Positions 1-9,338 are shown, counted from the stretch's first letter. The stretch: DNA of 64,000 nt from Methylobacterium sp. E-005 (GCF_022829725.1 NZ_JAKSYG010000179.1:1-64000), one strand, 5' to 3'. The notes: a model not told the origin generated them from the sequence alone. Translations and numbers: made by a program.

Positions 1-250
1 ACCACAGGATCAGCGAGACCGCGCCGGTCGCCGCCGCCGGCACCGAGGCGCCGCCGCTGGTGGCGGCCTTCACGGCCTCCTTGAACGCGTAGAGCGGGCT
101 GGTGCCGATGTCGCCGTACACCACCCCCAGGGCGCCGAGCACCAGCGCCGGGCGAAGGCGATTGTGGGCGGATGCATCACCTGCTGCCTTGGTCTCGGCA
201 CCTGTCTGCGCAGTCGGGGCGAGGGACTGACTCAACGCATCGGCTCCCAC
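1..250 (-). CDS. kup: Kup-type potassium uptake protein (N-terminal part only)
   Basis: Low-affinity K+ symporter of the KUP/HAK/KT family in the inner membrane. Only the first 83 or so residues are in the window; the gene runs off the left edge. Read from a GTG at 248-250, the frame has a polar N-terminus of about 32 residues and then the KUP signature [17 protein letters not shown], which is nearly diagnostic for the family and marks the first membrane segment. The frame stays open upstream of the GTG and no strong ribosome binding site was found, so the start is uncertain. Family assignment is firm. Confidence 0.85.
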   Translation of the reverse strand, partial: MGADALSQSLAPTAQTGAETKAAGDASAHNRLRPALVLGALGVVYGDIGTSPLYAFKEAVKAATSGGASVPAAATGAVSLILW

Positions 251-418
251 ACGAACCTGCCCGGATCTGGGCGAGTCGACCTTGCTTGACAGTTAGCAGC
301 CCGAACTCGACCGTCCAGCGACGCCGCCGCTGAACGCCCCCGCGATGTCGGCTCCACACGCGGACTTGAGGGTATAAGTCGTGGAATGCCGGGCGGTGTC
401 CGCTGGCTCGGCACTGAC

Positions 419-569
419 CTTGTCCCGGGCGCATGCAGCGACGGCGGAATGCGACCCGCGACCCAGCACCGGAAACCGCGCCGCGTCCGCATGCGGTGCC
501 GCGGGCGCGGCGCTGCGCGTGCTGGATCCCGGATCGAATTCCGCTGTCGCTCCACCTGTCCGGGAAAGG
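419..569. repeat. Paired inverted intergenic repeat, copy 1
   Basis: Two related units of about 50 bp face each other. The unit at 521-569 begins GCTGGATCCCGGATCGAATT and ends TCCGGGAAAGG. The unit at 419-468 is its inverted, diverged copy, with a GC-rich spacer between. The same pair recurs at 5394-5554. The element occupies most of the gap (251-579) between kup and bioD; I see no gene in that gap. It resembles BIME/REP-type non-autonomous intergenic repeats. Its role is unknown. Confidence 0.7.
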
Positions 570-579
570 ATTAGTCGGC

Positions 580-1251
580 TCAGATCAGGTCGGCCAAGGC
601 CTCGGGACAACCCGCGCCGCGCCTCAGGCAGAACACCGCCGCGCCGGCATGGCGGGCGATCGACGCGGCCACGGTGCCGGCGGGGGCCGGTGCGCCCGCG
701 CTTTCGCTGACCGCAATGGCCCGCAGGGGTACATCGTACCGGCGGAGAGTCTCGCAGGCCGTCAGTGCGTGGCTGATCGCCCCCAGGTAGCTGCCGGACA
801 CCAGCAAAGCCGGAACACCCAGCGCCCGGAGCCAGTCGAGGCCCGTCGCATGCTCGGTCACCGGGCTCATCAGACCACCGACACCCTCGATCAGCAGCGT
901 TCCTGGGGTGCAGGCGATCTGCGCGCGGCACCAGCCGACGAGTTCGGCGAGTTCCACCGATCGTCCCTCCAGCACGGCCGCCTGATCGGGCGAGAGTGGT
1001 GCCGAGAACCGCCAGGGCGAACAGGCCTCCACGGCCTCGGCGTCGAGGGCAAGGCCCTGCGCGTCGAGGAGGCGGGCCGTGTCGCTCTCGGCAAATCCGG
1101 GGTCGCCGATGGACGGAACGCCGCTCGCCAGGGGCTTCACGGTCCGAACCAGCCGCCCCTGCGCCCGCAGGCGCCGGGTCAGCGCCGCGGTGACGTAGGT
1201 CTTGCCGATCTCGGTGCCGGCCCCCGCAATGAAGACCGCCTGGGCGGGCAT
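580..1251 (-). CDS. bioD: Dethiobiotin synthetase BioD
   Basis: ATP-dependent carboxylation and ring closure of 7,8-diaminopelargonate to dethiobiotin, the penultimate step of biotin synthesis, in the cytoplasm. The 224-aa protein opens with MPAQAVFIAGAGTEIGKT, the BioD P-loop (GTxxGKT), has the KPLASG substrate region near residue 40 and IEGVGGLMSP near residue 112, both typical. The ATG at 1249-1251 puts the P-loop at residues 10-17, as in the family; the open frame upstream is shadow coding inside secA. It lies 7 bp after the secA stop on the same strand, so it may be read from secA transcripts. Other bio genes are not in the window. Confidence 0.9.
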   Translation of the reverse strand: MPAQAVFIAGAGTEIGKTYVTAALTRRLRAQGRLVRTVKPLASGVPSIGDPGFAESDTARLLDAQGLALDAEAVEACSPWRFSAPLSPDQAAVLEGRSVELAELVGWCRAQIACTPGTLLIEGVGGLMSPVTEHATGLDWLRALGVPALLVSGSYLGAISHALTACETLRRYDVPLRAIAVSESAGAPAPAGTVAASIARHAGAAVFCLRRGAGCPEALADLI

Positions 1252-1258
1252 GCCGGCG

Positions 1259-4150
1259 TCAGGCCTGCAGGCTGCCGTGGCAATGCTTGTACTTCTTGCC
1301 CGAGCCGCAGGGGCAGGGTTCGTTGCGGCCGACCCGACCCCAGGTTCCGGCATCCTGCGGGTCGCGCTCCAGCACCGCGCCGTCTGCCGACAGACCCTGG
1401 GCGGCGAAACCGTAGGCGGGGCCGCCACCGCCGTCGCTGCCGGAGCCCTGCCCGGCATAGTCCATCTCGTTCTCGCCGGTGACGGGGTCGAGGTGCTGGG
1501 CGAACATCGGCGGTAAGGCGGGTCCACCGGCCGGGAACTGCTCCTGCGGCTCCTGGAACATGATCTCGACCCGCGAGAGCTGCGCAGTCACCTGCTCGCG
1601 CAGGGCCGTGACGAGGCTGTTGAACAGGTCGAAGGCCTCGGACTTGTACTCGTTCAGCGGGTCGCGCTGGGCGAAGCCGCGCCAGCCGATCACCTGCCGC
1701 AGGTGGTCCAGCGTCACGAGGTGCTCGCGCCACAGGTGATCCAGGGTCTGGAGCAGCACCTGTTTCTCGATATAGGCGGTGACCTCGGCGCCGTTCTTCT
1801 CGGTCCGCTCGGCATAGGCCGTCTCAGCCGCCTTCAGCAGCCGCTCGCGCATCTCCTCGTCGGCGATGCCCTCCTCCTTGGCCCACTCCTCCACCGGCAC
1901 GTCGAGGTTGAGGATCTCCTTCACCTGCTCGTTGAGGCCGGCGACGTCCCATTGCTCGGCGTAGGCGTTCTCGGGGATGTGGCGGGCGACCAGATCGTCG
2001 ATCACGCCCTCGCGCATCTCGTCCACGGTCTCGCGGACGCTCTCCTGGGCCATGAAGTCCCGGCGCTGCTCGAACACGACCTTGCGCTGGTCGTTCATGA
2101 CGTTGTCGTACTTGAGCACGTTCTTGCGCATGTCGAAGTTGCGCGCCTCGACCTTCTGCTGCGCCTTCTCGATCGCCTTGTTGATCCAGGGGTGGATGAT
2201 CGCCTCGCCCTGCTCCAGGCCGAGCTTCTGCAGCATCCCGTCCATGCGGTCGGAGCCGAAGATCCGCATCAGGTCGTCCTGAAGCGACAGGTAGAATTTC
2301 GAACGGCCGGGATCGCCCTGCCGGCCGGAACGGCCGCGGAGCTGGTTATCGATGCGCCGGCTCTCGTGGCGCTCGGTGCCGATGATGTAGAGGCCGCCGG
2401 GCAGATCCTTCTTGCGGCCCGCCTCCGGATCGGCCTTCTCGCCCGAGGCCAGCACCTTGGCGCGGTTCTCGGCGATCTCGGCCTTGATCGCCCCGATCCG
2501 GGCGTCGCGCTCGGCCCCCTCCGGCATCCCGGCGAGCTCCTTCTCGACCCGCATCTCGACATTGCCGCCGAGTTTTATGTCGGTGCCGCGGCCGGCCATG
2601 TTGGTCGCGATGGTGATCGCGCCGGGCACGCCGGCCTCCGCCACGATATAGGCCTCCTGCTCGTGGAAGCGGGCATTGAGCACGGCGAAGCGCTTGGTCA
2701 CCCGGCCCTCGCGGGCGGCGGCGTAGACGTCGGTCAGCGCGTTCGGGTCGGAATAGTCGAGCAGGGTGTAGCCGGCCTTCTTGAGCATCTCGGCGAGGTG
2801 CTCCGACTTCTCGATCGAGCCGGTGCCGACCAGGATCGGCTGGTGGCGGCTATGCGCCTTGTCGATCTCGGCGATGATGCCCTCGTATTTCTCGCCGACC
2901 GTGCGGTAGACCTCGTCGTCCTCGTCGACGCGCTCGACCTCCTTGTTGGTCGGGATGTCGACCACGTCGAGCTTGTAGATCTCGGCGAACTCGTCGGCCT
3001 CGGTCGAGGCCGTGCCGGTCATGCCGGCGAGCTTCTTGTAGAGCCGGAAATAGTTCTGGAAGGTGATCGAGGCCAGCGTCTGGTTCTCGGGCTGGATCGT
3101 GACCCGCTCCTTGGCCTCGAGCGCCTGATGGAGTCCCTCCGAGTAGCGCCGGCCTTGCATCATGCGGCCGGTGAACTCGTCGATGATCACCACCTCGTCG
3201 TTCTTGACGATGTAGTCCTTGTCCCGGGTGAACAGCGTGTGGGCGCGCAAGGCCTGGTTCACGTGGTGGACGAGGCTGACATTGTGCGCGTCGTAGAGGT
3301 CCCCCTCCTTGAGCAGGCCGACCTCGCGCAGGGTCTCCTCGACGAACTCGTTGCCGGCTTCCGTGAGCGAGACCGTGCGCTGCTTCTCGTCGAGGTCGTA
3401 ATGTTCGCGCACCAGCCGGGGCATGATCGCGTCGACCGACACGTAGAGCTCCGAGCGGTCGTCCACCGGGCCCGAGATGATCAGCGGCGTGCGCGCCTCG
3501 TCGATCAGGATCGAATCGACCTCGTCCACGATGGCGAAGTTGTGCCCCCGCTGCGCCAGCTGGGACAGCTCGTACTTCATGTTGTCGCGCAGGTAGTCGA
3601 ACCCGTACTCGTTGTTGGTGCCGTAGGTGATGTCGCAGGCATAGGCGTCCTTGCGCTGCGCGTCGTCGAGCCCGTGGACGATGGTGCCGACGGAGAGCCC
3701 GAGGAAGCGGTAGAGCTGGCCCATCCACTCGGCGTCGCGGGCGGCGAGGTAATCGTTCACCGTGACGACGTGGACACCCTTGCCCTCGAGCGCATTGAGG
3801 TAGACCGGCAGGGTCGCCACCAGGGTCTTGCCCTCGCCGGTCTTCATCTCGGCGATGCCACCCTCGTGCAGCACCATGCCGCCGATCAGCTGGACGTCGA
3901 AGTGGCGCTGGCCGAAGACGCGCTTGGCCGCCTCGCGCACCGTGGCGAAGGCCGGCACGAGGATGTCGTCGAGGCTCTTGCCGGCGGCGAGTTCCGCCTT
4001 CAGCATGTCGGTGCGGGCACGCAGGGCCTCGTCCGACAGGGCCTGGATCTCCGGTTCCAGCGCGTTGATCTGCGCCACGCGGGGGCGGTAGCCCTTGACG
4101 CGCCGGTCGTTGGAGGAGCCGAAAATCTTCTTGGCGATCGAGCCGAGCAT
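1259..4150 (-). CDS. secA: Protein translocase subunit SecA
   Basis: ATPase motor that drives unfolded preproteins through SecYEG. The 963-aa length is slightly above the usual alphaproteobacterial range. Seen in order: the SecA N-terminus; Walker A MKTGEGKT around residue 105; the DEAD-box-like DEVDS near 212; the preprotein cross-linking domain; the second motor domain with [13 protein letters not shown] near 516 and [11 protein letters not shown] near 630; helical scaffold; and a C-terminal zinc site [14 protein letters not shown] that binds SecB or phospholipid. Start ATG at 4148-4150. It is divergent from the prolyl isomerase gene across a 263-bp gap, and bioD follows closely downstream. 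Confidence 0.98.
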   Translation of the reverse strand: MLGSIAKKIFGSSNDRRVKGYRPRVAQINALEPEIQALSDEALRARTDMLKAELAAGKSLDDILVPAFATVREAAKRVFGQRHFDVQLIGGMVLHEGGIAEMKTGEGKTLVATLPVYLNALEGKGVHVVTVNDYLAARDAEWMGQLYRFLGLSVGTIVHGLDDAQRKDAYACDITYGTNNEYGFDYLRDNMKYELSQLAQRGHNFAIVDEVDSILIDEARTPLIISGPVDDRSELYVSVDAIMPRLVREHYDLDEKQRTVSLTEAGNEFVEETLREVGLLKEGDLYDAHNVSLVHHVNQALRAHTLFTRDKDYIVKNDEVVIIDEFTGRMMQGRRYSEGLHQALEAKERVTIQPENQTLASITFQNYFRLYKKLAGMTGTASTEADEFAEIYKLDVVDIPTNKEVERVDEDDEVYRTVGEKYEGIIAEIDKAHSRHQPILVGTGSIEKSEHLAEMLKKAGYTLLDYSDPNALTDVYAAAREGRVTKRFAVLNARFHEQEAYIVAEAGVPGAITIATNMAGRGTDIKLGGNVEMRVEKELAGMPEGAERDARIGAIKAEIAENRAKVLASGEKADPEAGRKKDLPGGLYIIGTERHESRRIDNQLRGRSGRQGDPGRSKFYLSLQDDLMRIFGSDRMDGMLQKLGLEQGEAIIHPWINKAIEKAQQKVEARNFDMRKNVLKYDNVMNDQRKVVFEQRRDFMAQESVRETVDEMREGVIDDLVARHIPENAYAEQWDVAGLNEQVKEILNLDVPVEEWAKEEGIADEEMRERLLKAAETAYAERTEKNGAEVTAYIEKQVLLQTLDHLWREHLVTLDHLRQVIGWRGFAQRDPLNEYKSEAFDLFNSLVTALREQVTAQLSRVEIMFQEPQEQFPAGGPALPPMFAQHLDPVTGENEMDYAGQGSGSDGGGGPAYGFAAQGLSADGAVLERDPQDAGTWGRVGRNEPCPCGSGKKYKHCHGSLQA

Positions 4151-4413
4151 CGTGGACCTGCGGACGCGCGAGCCCGCCCACGCTTGACGCGTGGCGGGCC
4201 GGCCTGGGCGGAGTTGGCCGGGCTTATAGAGGTAAACATCGCCCGGTGCACCTGAAAGGGGCAGCCCTCAACGCCTTCCCATGCGGTCACGGTTCCGCCA
4301 GCGACGGAACCGTCGCGCTTGCCTTCTCGTGCGACGCGGGCCACCTGTGCCGCGGCCCGCCGCCCGGCCCGAACCGAAGCGGCCACGAGACGTCAGCCGA
4401 GGACCCCGCTCGC

Positions 4414-5337
4414 ATGCCCCATACCGCCCTGCTCCGGCGCGTCAGCGCGCTCGCAATCCTGATCGCGCTGCCGGGTCTCGCGCTGGCCCAGGCGCCCCAG
4501 AAGGCTCAGACGGCGACACCCGCCGCGAACACGCCGGCCGCGACCCCGGCCGCCCCAGCGGGGCCGGATTCGACGGTGGCGAGCGTCAACGGCAAGCCGA
4601 TCACGCAGGGCGACCTCGCCATCGCGGCCGACGACCCGGCCCTGTCGCTTCCGGGCGTCGACGAGGCGCAGAAGAAGAATCTGCTGGTCGACTACATGGT
4701 CGATCTGCGGGTCGGTGCGCAGGCCGCGGAAGCCGCCAAGATCGGCGACACGCCCGAGTTCAAGCGCAAGCTTGCCTATTTCCGCGACAAGCTCCTGCTC
4801 GACGACTACCTGGAGCAGGAGGCCAAGCGCGCCGTCACGCCCGAGGCCGAGCACGCGATCTACGATCAGACCGTCAAGCTGATGAAGCCCGAGGAGGAGG
4901 TGCATGCCCGCCACATCCTCGTGGACAACGAGGCCGAAGCGAAGAAGATCGCGGCGCGGATCAAGGGGGGCGAGGATTTCGCCAAGGTCGCGGCCGAGAC
5001 CTCCAAGGACCCGGGCTCCAAGGCCGAGGGCGGCGATCTCGGCTGGTTCACCAAGGAGCGGATGGTCCCTGACTTCGCCAACGCCGCCTTCGCGATGAAG
5101 CCCGGTCAGGTCTCCGACCCGATCAAGACGCAGTTCGGCTGGCACGTCATCAAGGTCGAGGAGATGCGGACCAAGCCGCAGCCGACCTTCGACGAGCTGA
5201 AGGAGCAGATCGACCAGCACCTGATCCGCAAGGCCCAGCAGGACCTGATCCTGAAGCTGCGCGCGGAGGCGAAGATCGTGCGGCCCGATGCGCCCGCCGA
5301 GGCGGCTCAGCCGGCGCCGGAGACGAAGAAGCCCTGA
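4414..5337 (+). CDS. Parvulin-type peptidyl-prolyl isomerase, periplasmic (SurA/PrsA-like)
   Basis: Cis-trans isomerase and chaperone for exported proteins. The 307-aa protein begins MPHTALLRRVSALAILIALP and ends a signal peptide at ALAQA. A SurA_N-like helical region follows (VNGKPITQGDLAIA, residues about 53-66). The rotamase domain has HARHILVDNEAEAKKIA (about 163-180), GGDLGWFTKERMVPDF (about 207-222) and FGWHVIKVEE (about 243-252). A Pro/Ala-rich tail ends the protein. The ATG at 4414 is chosen because it places the signal peptide at the N-terminus; the frame is open further upstream without likely coding. Its position divergent from secA fits a role with exported clients. A TPR-free single parvulin domain argues for a PrsA/PpiC type rather than true SurA. 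Confidence 0.9.
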   Translation: MPHTALLRRVSALAILIALPGLALAQAPQKAQTATPAANTPAATPAAPAGPDSTVASVNGKPITQGDLAIAADDPALSLPGVDEAQKKNLLVDYMVDLRVGAQAAEAAKIGDTPEFKRKLAYFRDKLLLDDYLEQEAKRAVTPEAEHAIYDQTVKLMKPEEEVHARHILVDNEAEAKKIAARIKGGEDFAKVAAETSKDPGSKAEGGDLGWFTKERMVPDFANAAFAMKPGQVSDPIKTQFGWHVIKVEEMRTKPQPTFDELKEQIDQHLIRKAQQDLILKLRAEAKIVRPDAPAEAAQPAPETKKP

Positions 5338-5393
5338 CCGGGACCGGTGCGTCGGGCGATCGACGCGCCGCTCCGATTTGAATGACACGCGCC

Positions 5394-5554
5394 CCTTTCC
5401 GGGACGCCTGAAACGCAAGGGGAAGGTGATCCGGGGCCCAGCACGCGAAGCGCCGCGCAAGCGGCTCCGGTGGTTTTCAGAAGGACGCTTCGCGACCTCT
5501 AGCGCCGGATCCCGGGTCGCATTCCGCTGACGCTACATGCGCCCGGGAAAGGGG
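5394..5554. repeat. Paired inverted intergenic repeat, copy 2
   Basis: Same architecture as the element at 419-569. The forward unit at 5503-5554 reads GCCGGATCCCGGGTCGCATT and ends GCCCGGGAAAGG. The inverted unit at 5394-5443 carries CCTTTCCGGGACGCCTGAAA and ends CCGGGGCCCAGCAC. It fills the gap after the prolyl isomerase gene and before the ParD gene. Whether it folds as a transcript hairpin or serves as a protein site cannot be told from one sequence. Confidence 0.7.
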
Positions 5555-5580
5555 CGCTTCGTCGGTGAAACCGGTCATCA

Positions 5581-5835
5581 TCAGAGCACGGTGCTCCGCG
5601 TCCGATACTTGCGCTCCAGCCGGTCAAAACTCTCTTCGGCCGGCTTGGTCTGGCCGCCCTGAGCCTGAGCGAGGGCGGTCGTGATCGATGGATCCAACGT
5701 GGCGAGGTCCGCCGCCCGGTCGCGGATCAGGCGGACCCCTTCCCGAAGCACCTCGTTCTCCGGGGTGTACCAGTCGGTTGCCACCAGCCGCGGTACGAAG
5801 GCCTCAAGCTGGTCCCCGAGATCGGCAGGGATCAT
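5581..5835 (-). CDS. Orphan ParD-like antitoxin (type II toxin-antitoxin)
   Basis: An 84-aa protein with the ParD ribbon-helix-helix pattern LGDQLEAFVPRLVATDWYTP, then ENEVLREGVRLIRDR at about residues 26-40, and a C-terminal FDRLERKYR that matches CC2985-type ParD tails that bind ParE. AGGAGA lies just before the ATG at 5833-5835, so translation looks real. No ParE-like ORF is found downstream (below 5581 there are only repeats) or upstream. ParD proteins normally neutralise ParE gyrase inhibitors and autoregulate; here the toxin is absent. It may be a relic, act in trans, or be a stand-alone regulator. Confidence 0.7.
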   Translation of the reverse strand: MIPADLGDQLEAFVPRLVATDWYTPENEVLREGVRLIRDRAADLATLDPSITTALAQAQGGQTKPAEESFDRLERKYRTRSTVL

Positions 5836-5937
5836 CGCGTTCTCCTGATGGAGCGGATCGCGACCGGGTCATCAATGCCCGTCGAGACCGGCCACCGGAA
5901 AGCGCGGCCGCGTGCAACGCTCATAGAAGCGCGCCCG

Positions 5938-6096
5938 TCAGTAAGGCCGATCCGGCACAAGGTAGCTCGACTGCGCCGGCGCGGATTGCGGCGTCACGCC
6001 GAGCGCGGCCAGCTCGTCGTTGCGGCGGCCTTCGGCGATCCGATCGAGCACCGCGATCAGCAGCCAGGGACACGCGATGCCGATGAAGAACGCCAT
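5938..6096 (-). CDS. Small single-span membrane protein, 52 aa
   Basis: Unrecognised. It encodes MAFFIGIACPWLLIAVLDRI and a polar tail, ending YLVPDRPY. One hydrophobic helix spans residues 2-18; the rest is soluble. A textbook GGAGG stands 7 bases before the ATG (6094-6096), which is the main reason to call it. It lies between the ParD gene and hemH on the same strand, 100 bp or less from each. Function unknown. Confidence 0.55.
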   Translation of the reverse strand: MAFFIGIACPWLLIAVLDRIAEGRRNDELAALGVTPQSAPAQSSYLVPDRPY

Positions 6097-6185
6097 GGGA
6101 TCCTCCAGCGCCGAGTCGGTGAGATGCCCGGCTTAAGAAAAGAATAGGCGGTCCGGGCCGCGCAGCAAGCGCCCGGACGTGATTC

Positions 6186-7271
6186 TCAGATCCAGCCCTG
6201 GAGCTCCCGCCGCACCACGTGCTCGATGACCTTCATGCCGAGGTCGCTGTCGTTGAGGCACGGGATGTAGGCGAATCGCTCGCCGCCATTCTCCTCGAAA
6301 TAATGGCGGTTCTCGCCGTCGAGCTCTTCCAGGGTCTCCAGGCAGTCGGCCGTGAAGCCCGGGGCCACGATCGCCATGCGCTTCACGCCGGATTTGGCGA
6401 GCGCCATCACGGTCTCGTCCGTGTAGGGCTTAAGCCATTCCTCGTTGCCGAATCGCGACTGGAAGGTCACCCGCATCTTCTCCGGCGACATCCCCAGCGC
6501 CTCGCGGATCAGCCGGCCGGTCTTGTGGCACTGGCAATGGTAGGGATCGCCCTTGAGCAGGTAGCTGCGCGGCACCCCGTGGAACGAGGTGAGGATCACC
6601 TCCGGCTCAAAATCGAGCTTGGCCAGCCCCTCCCGGATCGAATCTGCCATGGCGGTGATGTAGACCGGGTCATCATGATAGGGCGGCGAGACGCGGACCG
6701 TCGGCTGCCAGCGCATGTCCATCAGGGCGCGGAACGCCTGATCGCAGGCGGTGGCCGAGGTGGCGGCGGCGTATTGCGGATAGAGCGGCACCAGCAGGAT
6801 CCGGTCGCAGCCCTGGTCGAGCAGCGCCTGGATCCGCCCGGCGACCTCCGGCTTGCCGTACCGCATCGCCCAGTCGACCACGACCGAATCGCCCATCGCA
6901 GCCTGGAGGCGCTCGCTCTGGCCCCGGGTGGTGGTCTTGAGCGGCCCCTCGTTCAGCGCGTTGTTCCACACGCTGGCGTAATCGCGACCCTTCGGCCCCG
7001 GGCGCTTGGTCAGGATGATCAGGTTGAGGAGCGGCCACCAGATTAGCCGCGACACCTCGATGACCCGCCGGTCGGACAGGAACTCCTTCAGATACCGGCG
7101 CATCGGCCAGTAGCTCGTGCCCTCCGGCGTGCCGAGATTCATCAGCAGGACGCCGACGCGGCCCCAGGCCACCTTCGGGTGGTCGGCCGGCAGGGTGTCG
7201 GCCGTGGGTTGGCCCGGGGCGAGGGGACGGCCATTCGCCAGCGCGGCGGCGGGTTCGACGCGTTCGTTCAT
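6186..7271 (-). CDS. hemH: Ferrochelatase
   Basis: Inserts Fe2+ into protoporphyrin IX, the last step of haem synthesis, at the cytoplasmic face of the membrane. The 361-aa protein has the family N-terminus GVLLMNLGTP (about residues 40-49), the metal-binding His motif TSFHGVPRSY (about 218-227), HCQCHKTG shortly after, and PGFTADCLETLEE with the conserved Glu. The ATG at 7269-7271 gives an N-terminal extension of about 35 residues, common in alphaproteobacteria; the longer open frame upstream runs antisense to ung and is rejected. No Irr box was recognised in the upstream gap. Confidence 0.95.
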   Translation of the reverse strand: MNERVEPAAALANGRPLAPGQPTADTLPADHPKVAWGRVGVLLMNLGTPEGTSYWPMRRYLKEFLSDRRVIEVSRLIWWPLLNLIILTKRPGPKGRDYASVWNNALNEGPLKTTTRGQSERLQAAMGDSVVVDWAMRYGKPEVAGRIQALLDQGCDRILLVPLYPQYAAATSATACDQAFRALMDMRWQPTVRVSPPYHDDPVYITAMADSIREGLAKLDFEPEVILTSFHGVPRSYLLKGDPYHCQCHKTGRLIREALGMSPEKMRVTFQSRFGNEEWLKPYTDETVMALAKSGVKRMAIVAPGFTADCLETLEELDGENRHYFEENGGERFAYIPCLNDSDLGMKVIEHVVRRELQGWI

Positions 7272-7517
7272 GGCAGCGTTCCGGCGCCGCGCGCCGAGTC
7301 CTTCATCTAGGTTACGGATATCCGGCGGCCCGCACACGCGCATGGGCCTGGACCGGAGGCTTAACCCCGTCGGGTACGCTTCCATGTAGGGTGCGATGCC
7401 GCCCGGCGAAGACCGGATGCGACATGCCGCACCGGATCCGCACGCACGACCCCTGTCCCTAACCACGCTGGGCGGCGCGCTGCAACTGAGGCCGCCATGG
7501 AGGAAACCGGAGATTCG

Positions 7518-8207
7518 ATGAGCGCGACACCCGTGGCCGATGCCCTCGCCGCCTTCCGCCGAACCGGATCGCCCTGGCTGGCGTTGCCTTTCTTCGCGGA
7601 TGGAGAAGCCGAGGCCGTTGCGGCCCGGGTCGATGCCGGCATCGCGGCCGGCGCCCGCGTGCTGCCGGCCCCGGACCGGATTTTCCGCGCCCTCACGGAG
7701 ACGCCGCTGCCGGCGGTGCGCGCCGTGATCCTCGGGCAGGACCCCTACCCGACCCCGGGCGATGCCAACGGCCTGGCATTCTCGTTCGTAGGCTCGGGCC
7801 GTCTGCCCGCCTCCCTGAGCGTGATCCTGGCCGAGGCCGGCTCCGATCGCGCCGCGGGCGGCGACCTCACCGCCTGGGCCCGCCAGGGGGTTCTGCTCCT
7901 CAACAGCGCACTGACCGTCGAGGCCGGCAAGGCCGGGGCGCATCTGCGCACCGGCTGGGCGCGGCTGACCGACGAGGCGGTGGCGGCGGTCTCGGCGCGA
8001 CCGGAGCCTGCCGTGTTCCTGCTCTGGGGTGCCCAGGCCCGCGCCCGGGCGGCACTGATCGATCAGACCCGACACGGCGTGTTCGAGAGCGGACACCCCT
8101 CCCCGCTCAACCGCGCCCGGGATTTCCCAGGTTCGGACCCGTTCGGCCGGGCCAATCGCTGGCTCGCCGAACGCGGGATCCGGCCGATCGAATGGCGGCT
8201 GGGTTGA
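7518..8207 (+). CDS. ung: Family 1 uracil-DNA glycosylase
   Basis: Excises uracil from DNA in base-excision repair. The 229-aa product matches the usual length. Motifs: GQDPYPTPGDANGLAFSFVG near residue 76, with the catalytic Asp and the uracil-stacking Tyr; LLLNSALTVEAGKAG near 131; FLLWGAQA near 170; and ESGHPSPLN near 195 with the catalytic His. Two positions differ from the canonical family: GQDPYH has Pro for His, and HPSPLS has Asn for Ser. An ATG at 7497 with its own GAGG would add 7 residues. It is divergent from hemH. Confidence 0.88.
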   Translation: MSATPVADALAAFRRTGSPWLALPFFADGEAEAVAARVDAGIAAGARVLPAPDRIFRALTETPLPAVRAVILGQDPYPTPGDANGLAFSFVGSGRLPASLSVILAEAGSDRAAGGDLTAWARQGVLLLNSALTVEAGKAGAHLRTGWARLTDEAVAAVSARPEPAVFLLWGAQARARAALIDQTRHGVFESGHPSPLNRARDFPGSDPFGRANRWLAERGIRPIEWRLG

Positions 8208-8222
8208 AGCCCGGCCTCGCCG

Positions 8223-8624
8223 TCACTGCGGCTTGGCGGGCTCCGCGGGCTTGGCAGCCGCACCCGAATCCTGACCGGCCGGCAGCAGCACGTTCTTGGC
8301 GACCGTGCCCTCCGGCCCGTACTCGCCCGCCACCGCGAGGCAGGCCTGATCGCGGTTCTGCTGCATCTGGTTCGACATCAGCGTGAACATCGTCTGCACC
8401 CGGTTGCCGAACGGCCCGCGGGGCTGAACGTCCGCGATCTGCACGTTCTGCTTCGCCAGCAACGCCTCGAACTGGTCGCTGCCGATCCGATAGCCGCAGA
8501 CATTGGAGGCCGCGAAGATGTAGGCGGCGAATTCGAGGGCCCGCGGGCCCGGCGCGTTCCGGATCTGCGCCTGTGCCGGCAGGGCGGCGGCCATCAGGGC
8601 GGCGGACAGAACGACGTGGCGCAT
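8223..8624 (-). CDS. Hypothetical secreted protein, 133 aa
   Basis: No family recognised. A signal peptide is clear: MRHVVLSAALMAAALPAQAQ with an AQA cleavage site, which sets the start at 8622-8624. The mature part holds an alpha-helical stretch, two cysteines (in NVCGYR and DQACLA, about 51 residues apart) that could form a disulfide, and a Pro/Ala-rich tail ending AKPAEPAKPQ. It converges with ung with only 15 bp between stops. Probably periplasmic. Confidence 0.7.
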   Translation of the reverse strand: MRHVVLSAALMAAALPAQAQIRNAPGPRALEFAAYIFAASNVCGYRIGSDQFEALLAKQNVQIADVQPRGPFGNRVQTMFTLMSNQMQQNRDQACLAVAGEYGPEGTVAKNVLLPAGQDSGAAAKPAEPAKPQ

Positions 8625-8897
8625 GCGGACCTGTTTCCTCGATGAATGCGGCCTCTGGCGGGCCAGCTCGACGGACAGCAACATAGGTCGGTCCGAACCC
8701 TGTGCCACTGCGACCGAATTTGACGACAATGCACGGTTCGGCCTTCACGGCTCGTTGGCCATAGGCGCAGCGAAGGGCGTGACAACGACCGAAAAGCGGC
8801 TCTTGTTCCGGTGATGCCGTGTGGTGAGACAGAGTGTTAACCGGCTCGCGTCACGCCAGACACCACGGTTTGTCCAGATCCAGGCGGTCTGCATCGC

Positions 8898-9338
8898 ATG
8901 TTCGGCCTCGAAACCTCTGCCAGCTCTCTTCCCATCGCCCCCAATTTCGGGGCGCGTGGTCCAGCCGGCGCCGCACGGCGCGCCGATCCTTCCGCCTCCG
9001 GCGCCCCGGTCTGCCCGCATCGCATCGCCCGCTGGGCCTGGGGCGAAGGTCTCCGGGCAGGGGACGCCGTCGCGCTCCTGGTGCAGGATCTTGGGCAGGC
9101 GGAGGCCATGCGTCTCGGCCTGAGCCGCCTCGGCCTGCGCGTGACCTGCCTCGCCGGCCATCGCGGCGATGCCCTGGCCGAGGGCTTGGCCGGAGCCGCC
9201 CTGGTCGTCGCCGATACGCATCTCGCGGAGGCCTACGCCGCGGTGATGGGCCGCCTCGCGACCTACCCCGCCCTGTGGTGGAATGGCCCGGGTGCCGATT
9301 TCGCGAGCCTCGATCTGGCTCTCGACGAGCTGGCGTGA
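8898..9338 (+). CDS. Short protein resembling the N-terminal part of AMP-dependent acyl-CoA synthetases
   Basis: Residues about 38-90 (PHRIARWAWGEGLRAGDAVA, then LLVQDLGQAEAMRLGLSRLG) follow the pattern by which FadD-type AMP-binding enzymes begin, where a gene-specific NRIARWAxxxG...GDxVALLMxNxxE...WLGLxRxG run is usual. The 146-aa product ends long before the ATP-binding P-loop and adenylation motifs of that family, so it cannot be an active ligase. It may be a decayed fragment or a domesticated small protein. Codon usage looks normal for the region and no stop or frameshift is seen. The family link is by eye and is tentative. Confidence 0.5.
   Translation: MFGLETSASSLPIAPNFGARGPAGAARRADPSASGAPVCPHRIARWAWGEGLRAGDAVALLVQDLGQAEAMRLGLSRLGLRVTCLAGHRGDALAEGLAGAALVVADTHLAEAYAAVMGRLATYPALWWNGPGADFASLDLALDELA

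Noticed and set aside
433-1482. 349-aa plus-strand frame across the repeat and bioD
   Set aside because: Runs through a repeat and antisense to bioD; no coding signal.
1703-4255. 850-aa open frame antisense to secA
   Set aside because: High-GC antisense shadow; repetitive Leu/Val/Asp/Gly/His content without family features, while secA on the other strand is unequivocal.
5338-5580. Search for a ParE toxin next to ParD
   Set aside because: Only the paired repeat is present; no ORF with ParE features on either strand.
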